NCBI GenBank assembly: GCA_027310735.1
Contig: DAIDAH010000107.1
Span: 1 to 9,388 of the forward strand
Direction of reading: 5' to 3'
Source: Methylotenera sp.
GTDB taxonomy: Bacteria; Pseudomonadota; Gammaproteobacteria; Burkholderiales; Methylophilaceae
Length of the DNA stretch: 9,388 bases
Numbering within the stretch: position 1 is the first letter of the stretch; the number at the start of each line of letters is the position of its first letter. A model generated the notes under the pieces. It was given only the letters and a program-made list of their open reading frames with translations, had not been told where the DNA came from and ran no database searches. The translations under genes were made by a program, and so were the position numbers. Below are positions 1 to 6,561 of this stretch, piece after piece.

Positions 1-1
1 A

Positions 2-1783
2 CCAAATACTGTGCAAGACATTGCCAGATTAGTGGCGCATGCGCACCGTTATCATGCTGAAGTATTTGTGGCGCTGAATACCATTTTTCATGATAACGAG
101 CTGGAGGGCGCACGTGAACTCGCGTATCAGTTATATGATGCAGGTGCCGATGCGCTGATTGTGCAGGACATGGGGTTGCTGGAGATGGATTTACCCCCAA
201 TCCAACTGCATGCCAGTACGCAGACTGACATTCGCACAGTAGATAAAGCTGTGTTTCTGGATCAAGTCGGTTTTTCGCAAATAGTACTGGCACGTGAGTT
301 AGACTTAAACACCATCAAAAAAATTGCTGATTCAACAGAATGTAATCTGGAGTTCTTTATCCACGGCGCTTTATGCGTCGCCTTTAGTGGGCAATGTTTT
401 ATCAGCCACGCCCACACCGGACGCAGCGCCAACCGCGGCGAATGCTCGCAGGAGTGTCGCTTACCCTATACGCTGGAGGACGCGCAAGGCCGCATTATCG
501 GCAAAGACAAACACTTTCTTTCCATGAAAGATAATGACCAAAGCATGAACCTACGCGCCTTGATTGACGCGGGTGTCAGCTCATTCAAAATTGAAGGTCG
601 CTACAAAGATTTACCTTATGTAAAAAATGCCACTGCACACTATCGTGAGTTGCTGGATGAGATTTTGGAATCCAGACCAGACCTAGCTAAATCCTCATCC
701 GGAGATTGCACTTATACCTTCACGCCACAACCTGAAAAAACCTTTAATCGTAGCGCCACGGATTACTTTGTGAATGGCCGCAAACCAGACATTGGCGCTT
801 TTGATACACCAAAATTTTCGGGTGAAGAGTTAGGAAAAATCAGCAAAGTTGGTAAAGATTTTATTGAAGTCGAAACCACGGTTGAACTGCACAATGGCGA
901 TGGTGTATGCTTTTTTGACGTGCATAAAGAGCTGGTTGGCCTGCGCGTGAATACTGTGGAAGGCAAGCGCCTATACCCAAACGAAATGCCAGAGGATGTG
1001 CGCCGTGGCATGACTGTATTCAGAAATCGTGACCACGCCTACATGCGGCTACTGGAAAAAGACTCTGCGCAGCGCAAGATTCCCGTGCAAATGACATTCG
1101 CAGAAACAGGCAATGGTTTTGCGCTTACCATCACGGACAGCAATGGTTTTAGTGCTACCGCAGCATGTACTGCTGACAAACAACCTGCACAAAATCTGGA
1201 AAAAGCTGAAACCAGCCTGCGCGAGAATCTAAGCAAACTTGGCAACACAGATTTTGCAGTGTCAGAAATCAACATAGCAGCTACACAAGCATGGTTTATC
1301 CCCGCCTCTGCCATCAACAATCTACGTAGAGAAGCTATTGAGCAACTACAACAAGCACGTGCAGTAGGTTATCAACGCCCACCACGCAGAGCCGCAGCAG
1401 AACCGCGCGCCATCTACCCGGAAGACACCTTAAGCTATCTTGCCAATGTGTATAACCGAAAAGCACGCACATTTTATGAAAAGCATGGCGTCAAGCTTAT
1501 CGCCGCGGCCTATGAGGCCAACAAAGAATTAGACGAAGTACCACTCATGATTACCAAACACTGCCTGCGCTTTAGCCACGGCATGTGTCCGAAAGAAGCC
1601 AAAGGCGTAATTGGCGTGCAAGGCACAGTGACAGCCGAACCAATGACACTTATAAACGGCAATGATACCTTTACTCTGAAGTTTGACTGCAAGCCTTGCG
1701 AAATGCACGTGATGGGTAAAATTCGCAAGCCAGTTCTGCAAATGTCCGCGCCACAGCCAGTACACTTTATGTCAAGAAAGTGA
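2..1783 (+). CDS. rlhA: U32 family protein, RlhA/YdcP-like (probable 23S rRNA 5-hydroxycytidine synthase), 5' partial
   Basis: The frame is open to the left edge (P-N-T before the GTG at 11), so this GTG is an internal Val codon and not the start; family members are about 650 residues, so roughly 60 N-terminal residues are missing. Counting from that Val as 1, residues 114-132 fit the peptidase U32 signature E-x-F-x(2)-G-[SA]-[LIVM]-C-x(4)-G-x-C-x-[LIVM]-S, with Cys122 and Cys129, followed by Cys145 and Cys149. The rest matches the long U32 type with a C-terminal DUF3656/collagenase-like part and a Cys-rich end (KHCLRFSHGMC, then FDCKPC). In E. coli RlhA (YdcP) makes 5-hydroxycytidine at C2501 of 23S rRNA and depends on conserved cysteines; protease activity in this group is doubtful. 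The exact substrate here is inferred from family resemblance; other U32 proteins (TrhP, UbiU/V) are shorter. It converges on the next gene with a 14-base gap and no clear terminator between them. Confidence 0.85.
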   Translation, partial: PNTVQDIARLVAHAHRYHAEVFVALNTIFHDNELEGARELAYQLYDAGADALIVQDMGLLEMDLPPIQLHASTQTDIRTVDKAVFLDQVGFSQIVLARELDLNTIKKIADSTECNLEFFIHGALCVAFSGQCFISHAHTGRSANRGECSQECRLPYTLEDAQGRIIGKDKHFLSMKDNDQSMNLRALIDAGVSSFKIEGRYKDLPYVKNATAHYRELLDEILESRPDLAKSSSGDCTYTFTPQPEKTFNRSATDYFVNGRKPDIGAFDTPKFSGEELGKISKVGKDFIEVETTVELHNGDGVCFFDVHKELVGLRVNTVEGKRLYPNEMPEDVRRGMTVFRNRDHAYMRLLEKDSAQRKIPVQMTFAETGNGFALTITDSNGFSATAACTADKQPAQNLEKAETSLRENLSKLGNTDFAVSEINIAATQAWFIPASAINNLRREAIEQLQQARAVGYQRPPRRAAAEPRAIYPEDTLSYLANVYNRKARTFYEKHGVKLIAAAYEANKELDEVPLMITKHCLRFSHGMCPKEAKGVIGVQGTVTAEPMTLINGNDTFTLKFDCKPCEMHVMGKIRKPVLQMSAPQPVHFMSRK

Positions 1784-1797
1784 TCCCGCGTATCGAA

Positions 1798-3402
1798 CTA
1801 CTGCGGACGCTCCTTTTTGTGTAAGCGCTTATTCTCATACATCCGCGTATCAGCCAGATGCATCACCATACTGTAATTGGCTGGATGCTCATAAATGAAC
1901 GCGGTTCCCGCACTAGCGCCTGCATACTCAAACCCATGCGCTTGCAAATACGCCATCGCCTTATCTAACTCAGCTCGAATCGCAACCTCATTACCAGTAG
2001 GGCAAGTAATGGCAAACTCGTCACCGCCCAAACGATGCAAGGTAGCCAAACTACCCAACTTCTCACGTAGCACAAAACTAAATTCACGCAACAATTGATC
2101 GCCATAAGCATGACCATACGTATCGTTATAGTATTTGAGATGATCCAGATCCAGCATCGTAATGCTACCGCTTTCAGGCAAAGCATGAATCGCGCGCTCT
2201 AGCGCAATACGATTAGGCAATCCAGTAAGCTTATCTGTTCTTGCTTGCGTTTCACTTGCATCAAGTGCAGCCAGCGCCAATTCTTTTTCTTTAAACAACT
2301 CGCTAAATTGATAGCTGAGCACAAACGATAGTAGCAGTGCTTCTATCGTTACAGCAATCAACCCTAAATGTTCAATATAAAAAGTATATCCAGCAAAATG
2401 TTGAGCCGTAATCGTCAAACCACCTAAAATAAAAAAGGTAAGAATCGCTATCAAATAGTAACGGGCCGTCATATTCTTTTTTCTACTCAAATCAATGCTA
2501 CAAACCAATCCCAAGCACAGGAAAACACCAACGCCGTAGCGTGCCATTTGCATCATCCAGTTTGGTGAAAATAAACCCCAAAGTGCAAACACAACCAATA
2601 TGCCAAGCGCATATTGAATAAGGCGATACATATCAGGATGATTTTCCCGCTCTATATTGAGCAAGCCTTTTACAAAGAAAATGTAAGCGATATTGGAAAA
2701 TAAAATAGGCATCGCACTCAAATAAAACCAGTGCATGCCAAACGTATCAGAAAATACCAATAGGGATGTGCCTTGCAATAGCAAGTTACCTAAAATAAAT
2801 AGCGCATACATACCATGCACCATCTGTCTTCTGATCAAACCCAGCACAATGTAGTAGGCCATTAAGCCCGCTAATACTCCCATGCACAAAAGTGCAATTA
2901 CATTGCCAAGCTTAATTGCCTGCTGATACTGTTCGCGACCGTCAATATACGGCGCTGGCTGTGCAATGAGATAAGGTGTTTTAAGTAAGGTTTGGAGCGT
3001 ATAGTTGCCAGCATCTAAATGCAACACTCGCCCATGCCTTAATGCAAAAGGGTTAACAACAGTACTGCTAATACCGCCTTCCAAATGCGCAATCACGCCT
3101 TGGCGACTATTTAAAATGGTATGTTTAAACGAAGAAAATGTACTGGTATTTTTAAAATCGATGACGTATTCACCCGATTGAGCAACATGCAATTGCCCAT
3201 TAAAGAGAAAGTCGCCACCAGTTAAAGGCAGCGCATTAATCGCTACAGAAGGATGATTAACTTCGTACCACTGCCCAGCGATTTGAGCCGGATTAGCATG
3301 ACAAGTAGAAATTAAAAATAAGAAGAAACCTGCGCAAATTGCGAGGTGTCGTATCAAGAAGGAAAAACCTGCGCGGATGTTTTGTTTTTTGTGACGGCAC
3401 AT
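1798..3402 (-). CDS. Membrane diguanylate cyclase with 7TMR-DISM sensor and GGDEF domain
   Basis: Makes the second messenger c-di-GMP from two GTP, with the catalytic domain in the cytoplasm. Numbered from the start at 3402 (534 aa): a signal peptide ends near residue 36 (CHA, then NPAQ); about 40-155 is a periplasmic DISMED2-like beta domain; about 165-365 holds seven hydrophobic helices (7TMR-DISM); about 366-389 is a coiled linker (SELFKEKELALAALDASE); and 390-534 is GGDEF. Catalytic signs are intact: DKLTGLPNR, D418-L-D420, N426-D427, GHAYGD at 430-435, GGDEF at 459-463 and a terminal ADTRMYENK. The product-inhibition I-site RxxD is absent (GSLA at 450-453), so feedback control is probably missing. 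Start choice: a GAGG lies 10 bases before the ATG at 3402 but only one base before the in-frame ATG at 3411 (537 aa), so I prefer 3402. The ligand of the sensor domain cannot be told. A 3'->5' neighbour (YjdM-like) lies 198 bases upstream, so it probably has its own promoter. Confidence 0.92.
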   Translation of the reverse strand: MCRHKKQNIRAGFSFLIRHLAICAGFFLFLISTCHANPAQIAGQWYEVNHPSVAINALPLTGGDFLFNGQLHVAQSGEYVIDFKNTSTFSSFKHTILNSRQGVIAHLEGGISSTVVNPFALRHGRVLHLDAGNYTLQTLLKTPYLIAQPAPYIDGREQYQQAIKLGNVIALLCMGVLAGLMAYYIVLGLIRRQMVHGMYALFILGNLLLQGTSLLVFSDTFGMHWFYLSAMPILFSNIAYIFFVKGLLNIERENHPDMYRLIQYALGILVVFALWGLFSPNWMMQMARYGVGVFLCLGLVCSIDLSRKKNMTARYYLIAILTFFILGGLTITAQHFAGYTFYIEHLGLIAVTIEALLLSFVLSYQFSELFKEKELALAALDASETQARTDKLTGLPNRIALERAIHALPESGSITMLDLDHLKYYNDTYGHAYGDQLLREFSFVLREKLGSLATLHRLGGDEFAITCPTGNEVAIRAELDKAMAYLQAHGFEYAGASAGTAFIYEHPANYSMVMHLADTRMYENKRLHKKERPQ

Positions 3403-3554
3403 CAAAAGCATACCTCGTTGTGGTATCTATTGTTATTTATGTTTAAGTCAACATGCCAGACTTACATATTATTCTTGACGCATATTTTTCTTGAAAGGAA
3501 ACATGCATCAAATTATTTAAGTATTCATGCCGGATGCCACATACACCACGTAAC

Positions 3555-3586
3555 GGGCACAACAACAAAATATGGTTGCAGTGCCC
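3555..3586 (-). repeat. Imperfect hairpin just downstream of the yjdM-like gene
   Basis: GGGCAC (3555-3560) pairs with GTGCCC (3581-3586), and inside it CAAC (3563-3566) pairs with GTTG (3575-3578) across a 2x2 internal loop. It lies 14 bases past the stop of the minus-strand yjdM-like gene, where a terminator would be expected, but no T-run follows on that strand. It could be a weak or Rho-assisted terminator, or a 3' end stabiliser. Confidence 0.35.
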
Positions 3587-3600
3587 ATACGAATTAGCAA

Positions 3601-3942
3601 TTAAGCCTTTTTCACAAACTCCGATTTAAGCTTCATCGCACCGATACCGTCAATTTTGCAGTCAATATCATGGTCACCGTCTACAAGGCGAATGTTTTTG
3701 ACTTTAGTACCCACTTTAACCACCAATGAAGAGCCCTTTACTTTAAGGTCTTTAATCACGGTAATGGTGTCGCCATCTTGTAGCACATTGCCATTCGAGT
3801 CACGGATGACTTTGGTTTCCTCTGCGCTGGCTTCAGTTGCATCCTTGCTCCACTCATGTGCACATTCCGGGCAAACATACATATCGCCATCTTCATAGGT
3901 ATATTCCGAATTACATTTAGGACACTTAGGTAAATTACTCAT
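3601..3942 (-). CDS. yjdM: YjdM/PhnA-like zinc-ribbon protein
   Basis: A 113-residue protein, close to the 111 of E. coli YjdM (formerly PhnA). The N-terminus is a zinc ribbon with C7-P-K-C10 and C24-P-E-C27, ending HEW. From about residue 45 follows the PhnA-type small beta domain (DSNGNVLQDGDTITVIKDLK, then KVGTKVKNIRLV and a C-terminal MKLKSEF). The function of this family is not established. The name 'alkylphosphonate utilisation protein PhnA' comes from its position near the phn operon in E. coli; it is not the unrelated phosphonoacetate hydrolase also called PhnA, and there are no phn genes here. The start is preceded by a purine-rich AAAGAAAGTAAGT, a weak ribosome site. It is probably monocistronic: 195 bases separate it from the upstream gene on the same strand. 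Confidence 0.93.
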   Translation of the reverse strand: MSNLPKCPKCNSEYTYEDGDMYVCPECAHEWSKDATEASAEETKVIRDSNGNVLQDGDTITVIKDLKVKGSSLVVKVGTKVKNIRLVDGDHDIDCKIDGIGAMKLKSEFVKKA

Positions 3943-4137
3943 ACTTACTTTCTTTATAAATTAATGGATATTCAAAAATTGCAGTTTGCACACGAGAACA
4001 GAAATCCAGATTTCGCCTAAACCACTTTAGCAAAAATTAGATTAATACCGTACTACTGAAACATTGAGAGCTTAAATATTAAACCTATGGCAATGAGTAT
4101 TCAATCATCTATCGGACGACTGCCAACTTTAACGCAA

Positions 4138-4389
4138 CTAAATCTCGCGCAACATTACCTGATACAAGGCTTCTACCTTGTCACGCGCCCAAGGAGTTCT
4201 ACGCAGAAACTTTAAGCTGGAGGCAATACTCGGATCATGCGTGAAACAGCGTACCGGAATACGCTCCGACAATTCCGGCCAGCCATAGTGAGCTGCCAGC
4301 GCAGTGACAATTACCTCCAACGTAACCCCATGCAAGGGGTTGTTACGTTGTATCTGCGGAGCAGTTTCAGGGTGCGTCTTATCTGTCAT
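4138..4389 (-). CDS. VF530 family DNA-binding protein (DUF2132)
   Basis: An 83-residue protein. After a short polar N-terminal tail, residues from about 17 match the VF530 family along its whole length: NPLHGVTLEVIVTALAAHYG, then WPELSERIPVRCF, then DPSIASSLKFLRRTPWAR and KVEALY. Vibrio fischeri VF530 has a known structure and the family is described as DNA-binding; its cellular role is unknown. The ATG is 13 bases after the stop of the small acidic gene at 4403-4660, with only a weak ribosome site (TAGCGAG), so the two are probably co-transcribed and perhaps translationally coupled. A basic DNA-binding protein paired with a strongly acidic small protein is suggestive, but that link is inference. 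Confidence 0.9.
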   Translation of the reverse strand: MTDKTHPETAPQIQRNNPLHGVTLEVIVTALAAHYGWPELSERIPVRCFTHDPSIASSLKFLRRTPWARDKVEALYQVMLREI

Positions 4390-4402
4390 ACTCGCTAGCC
4401 AA

Positions 4403-4660
4403 TTACTGCGTTACGACCATTTCCATTTCAGTGTCGTATTCCTTCACCATATCCAGCACGGCATCGGCAAACTCATCGTCATAATCGTTAGTCCACTCAG
4501 CATCCACAGCGTCATCACTGGTAATCATCGGCGTAAATGTCATATCCAGAAAATTACCGTCGCCTGTATCAATCACAGTAAATCCATCTTGGTGCTCAAC
4601 CAACTCCCAATTGTCTGGCACTTCCATACCTAGCGTAATGGTGACTTGTAGTTTTTTCAT
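4403..4660 (-). CDS. Small acidic protein of unknown function
   Basis: An 85-residue protein that I do not recognise as a named family. It starts with a beta-strand-like MKKLQVTITLGMEVPDNWEL, has a central acidic stretch (DTGDGNFLDMTF), and the C-terminal third is rich in Asp and Glu (DAVDAEWTNDYDDEFADAVL), ending in MEMVVTQ. No signal peptide, membrane helix or cysteine is seen. The start is well supported: AGGA lies eight bases before the ATG on the minus strand. It heads a probable two-gene unit with the VF530-type gene, 13 bases downstream. That it is a real gene is supported by the ribosome site, the tight spacing and protein-like composition; a function cannot be given from sequence. 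Confidence 0.78.
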   Translation of the reverse strand: MKKLQVTITLGMEVPDNWELVEHQDGFTVIDTGDGNFLDMTFTPMITSDDAVDAEWTNDYDDEFADAVLDMVKEYDTEMEMVVTQ

Positions 4661-4799
4661 GTTGTTATCCTAAATTAATATTGAGTAATCGTTAAATGCA
4701 GTATACACCCCATCGCCATGCCAAATGAGACAAGGCAGAGTTAAGAGGATAACGACAGCAAGACATATTCAAAAAGAGCAATGTTATCAATGACAAAAC

Positions 4800-5870
4800 T
4801 TATGGTGCAGGGTTCATCATCGTTAAGTGTAATCGCTCAATCTCTTGCATCACTTCTGGTGAAAGCTTTGTATTCCAGGCATCAATATTCTCTTTCAGTT
4901 GCGTCATGGTCGTCGCGCCAATAATGGTGCTACTCACGAACCAGCGATGATAAACAAACGACAGCGCCATTTGTGTTGGCGTCATGCCATGTTCACGCGC
5001 TAACTTTGCATAAGCAGCGCTGGCTGGCACGACATTAGGTTTTTTGTAACGCTGAGCGTAGCCTAAAAACATAGTCACACGCCCTTTTGCTGCAGGATCA
5101 TCAATATATTTAGCGGTCAGATGCCCAAAAGCCAGTGGCGAATAAGCCAGCAGGCCGATGTTTTCACGATACAGCACTTCAGTCATGCCGAACTCCATAC
5201 CGCGGTTAATCAGGTTATAGCAATTTTGCACACTGGCGATGCGTGGCAAGTTGTACTCTTTGGCAATGCGCAGGAACTCCATCAAGCCCCACGGCTGCTC
5301 ATTAGACAGCCCGACATAGCGGATTTTTCCTTCTTGCACCAACTCAGATAAAGCTTCGAGTTGCGCATGGATAGACACCCAGACTTTCTCCTCACCTTGT
5401 TGATAGATGCCGGACTCAAACTCATTGGCAGGATCAAACAAATACTGCCCGAACATCGGCACATTGCGTTCCGGCCAGTGTAGTTGGTACACGTCTATGT
5501 AATCTGTTTGCAAGCGTTTGAGCGAACCTTCAATCGCCGCACGGATATTGGCACGATCTAGAGATGGCGGTCCACCGCGTATCCAGCCCATACCGCGGCG
5601 CGGCCCTGAGACTTTTCCACCTAGAATAATTTTGTCGCGCGGCTGGTTTTTAAGCCAAGTACCCACAATAGTTTCGGTACGTGTGTAGGTTTCTGCCTTC
5701 GGTGGCACAGGGTACATTTCAGCGGTATCAATAAAGTTAATGCCTTGCGCGACAGCATAATCAAGCTGCTCATGCGCATCGGCCTCACTATTTTGATCGC
5801 CATAAGTCATGGTTCCTAAGCATATTTTAGAAACATTTAAATCCGTATCAGCTAATTTTGTGTATTCCAT
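4800..5870 (-). CDS. tas: Tas-like NADP(H)-dependent aldo/keto reductase
   Basis: A 356-residue cytoplasmic oxidoreductase of the aldo/keto reductase TIM-barrel family, close to E. coli Tas (346 aa), which it resembles end to end: GTMTYGDQNSEADAHEQLDY near the N-terminus, FIDTAEMYPVPP at 46-57, LKRLQTDYIDVYQLHWP near 117-133, and STIIGATTMTQLKENI near the C-terminus. The catalytic tetrad is present: Asp48, Tyr53, Lys86 and His131. The physiological substrate of Tas-type enzymes is not known, so a specific reaction cannot be assigned. Start choice: the frame stays open to an ATG at 5951, which would add 27 residues (MRLALHPIKQ and on), but these come from the inverted-repeat element upstream and do not fit the family. 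The ATG at 5870 has GGAG eight bases before it and gives the expected MEYTKLADTDLNVSK start. It is divergent from groES. Confidence 0.93.
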   Translation of the reverse strand: MEYTKLADTDLNVSKICLGTMTYGDQNSEADAHEQLDYAVAQGINFIDTAEMYPVPPKAETYTRTETIVGTWLKNQPRDKIILGGKVSGPRRGMGWIRGGPPSLDRANIRAAIEGSLKRLQTDYIDVYQLHWPERNVPMFGQYLFDPANEFESGIYQQGEEKVWVSIHAQLEALSELVQEGKIRYVGLSNEQPWGLMEFLRIAKEYNLPRIASVQNCYNLINRGMEFGMTEVLYRENIGLLAYSPLAFGHLTAKYIDDPAAKGRVTMFLGYAQRYKKPNVVPASAAYAKLAREHGMTPTQMALSFVYHRWFVSSTIIGATTMTQLKENIDAWNTKLSPEVMQEIERLHLTMMNPAP

Positions 5871-5878
5871 ACAATCAA

Positions 5879-5882
5879 CTCC
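5879..5882 (-). promoter_or_regulatory. Ribosome binding site fixing the reductase start at 5870
   Basis: GGAG on the minus strand, eight bases before the ATG at 5868-5870. It decides against the longer in-frame start at 5951, which lies inside the inverted-repeat element. Confidence 0.75.
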
Positions 5883-5906
5883 AATATCCTTTACGACCAG
5901 CACATT

Positions 5907-6101
5907 GAGTGCCTCTAAAAATTGTTTTATGGGATGCAGTGCCAGACGCACGGAGCACAGCTACCGAGATAGTACGCTTTGTACATTGAGCTTGCGAGCA
6001 CCGCGCAACGCAGCATACGACTTTGCAAGTGCTTTAGCGCTTAGCAAGTCGGAGTCCCTTTGTAGTGCAATACGCCCTTAAAACAATTTTTAGAGGCACT
6101 C
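5907..6101. repeat. 195-bp inverted-repeat (MITE-like) element between tas and groES
   Basis: The two ends are perfect 23-bp inverted repeats: 5907-5929 starts GAGTGCCTCTAAAAATTG, and 6079-6101 is its exact reverse complement ending in AGAGGCACTC. The 149-bp interior is more G+C-rich than the ends and folds on itself: GTGC (5939-5942) can pair with GCAC (5948-5951), and 6019-6050 forms an imperfect hairpin (GACTT and AAGTC at its base). There is no convincing gene inside; the open frames crossing it run on from flanking sequence. The size, terminal repeats and non-coding interior suggest a non-autonomous miniature transposable element or other dispersed repeat. I see no clear target-site duplication (ATT on the left, ACT on the right). 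It ends one base before the groES heat-shock promoter and starts 36 bases upstream of the reductase ATG, so it must affect or supply control sequence for both. Family unknown. Confidence 0.8.
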
Positions 6102-6102
6102 A

Positions 6103-6130
6103 CTTGAAATCATCTAAATCAACCCAATGT
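6103..6130 (+). promoter_or_regulatory. Sigma-32-type heat-shock promoter of groESL
   Basis: CTTGAAA (6103-6109) is a perfect sigma-32 -35 box; CCCAATGT (6123-6130) is close to the -10 consensus CCCCATNT; the spacer is 13 bases, as in E. coli groE. No equally good sigma-70 hexamer pair overlaps it. Transcription would start near 6137, inside the CIRCE operator. Confidence 0.82.
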
Positions 6131-6156
6131 TAGCAATCGAAGTATGAGAGTGCTAA
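6130..6156 (+). promoter_or_regulatory. CIRCE operator (HrcA binding site)
   Basis: TTAGCAATC (6130-6138), a nine-base spacer (6139-6147) and GAGTGCTAA (6148-6156) give the CIRCE consensus TTAGCACTC-N9-GAGTGCTAA with one mismatch in the left half. It overlaps the last base of the -10 box and the expected start point, so bound HrcA would block initiation. HrcA is not encoded in this window. Confidence 0.92.
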
Positions 6157-6222
6157 AATGCCTCATTACCTAATGCAATTTTTTATTAACTATTAGCAGC
6201 ATAACTCATCAGGAGAAATTGA

Positions 6223-6513
6223 ATGAAAATTCGTCCACTACACGATCGCGTCATTGTAAAACGTTCAGAAGAAGAGCGTACAACCGCTTCAGGCATTGTA
6301 ATTCCAGATAGCGCAACAGAAAAACCTGATCAAGGCATTGTGCAGGCAATTGGCTCTGGCAAACGTGATGACAGCGGCAAAGTAATCGCTTTAGACGTTA
6401 AAGTTGGCGACAAAGTGTTATTCGGTAAATACGCAGGCCAAACTGTTAAAGTTGATGGCGAAGAGTTATTAGTAATGCGTGAAGAAGACATCATGGCAAT
6501 TGTTGAAGCGTAA
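6223..6513 (+). CDS. groES: Co-chaperonin GroES (Hsp10)
   Basis: A 96-residue protein, the usual GroES length. It caps the GroEL barrel as a heptamer and closes the folding chamber in the cytoplasm. The sequence is canonical throughout: MKIRPLHDRVIVKR at the start; the mobile loop from about 16 to 32, which holds the hydrophobic tripeptide I25-V26-I27 that contacts GroEL; VGDKVLFGKYAG; and the C-terminal LLVMREEDIMAIVEA. AGGAG (6211-6215) lies seven bases before the ATG. The gene is first in the groESL operon, 48 bases ahead of groEL, and lies under the sigma-32/CIRCE control region, so induction by heat is expected. Nothing unusual is seen in the protein. Confidence 0.99.
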   Translation: MKIRPLHDRVIVKRSEEERTTASGIVIPDSATEKPDQGIVQAIGSGKRDDSGKVIALDVKVGDKVLFGKYAGQTVKVDGEELLVMREEDIMAIVEA

Positions 6514-6561
6514 TTAAAAGCTTCCAAAGAACATTTTTCATAGAATTTCAGGAGATTTAAC

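Noticed and set aside
3346..3597. Plus-strand 83-codon open frame across the start of the diguanylate cyclase gene
   Set aside because: It is largely antisense to the signal-peptide region of that gene, has odd composition, no ribosome site I can see and no recognisable family.
3601..3942. Phosphonoacetate hydrolase or phosphonate catabolism role for the PhnA-like protein
   Set aside because: The similarity is to the small zinc-ribbon YjdM protein, not the large hydrolase, and no phosphonate genes are near.
4661..4756. GTTGTTATCCT (4661-4671) and AGGATAACGAC (4746-4756), an 11-base inverted repeat with one mismatch
   Set aside because: The left arm is simply the ribosome-site region of the small acidic gene, and the arms are about 75 bases apart; likely chance.
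5809..6081. Plus-strand 90-codon open frame crossing the reductase 5' end and the inverted-repeat element
   Set aside because: It runs through unrelated sequence types (antisense gene start, then repeat interior), so it is not a coherent protein or a transposase.
5904..6104. Target-site duplication around the 195-bp element
   Set aside because: The immediate flanks (ATT and ACT) do not match. The similar CACATTGA/CACTTGA bits overlap the ends and are not a proper flanking duplication.
6096..6153. GCACTC at the end of the 195-bp element and GAGTGC in the CIRCE right half could pair
   Set aside because: Only six bases match, the distance is unlike CIRCE, and the bases belong to a perfect 23-bp terminal repeat that explains them without HrcA.
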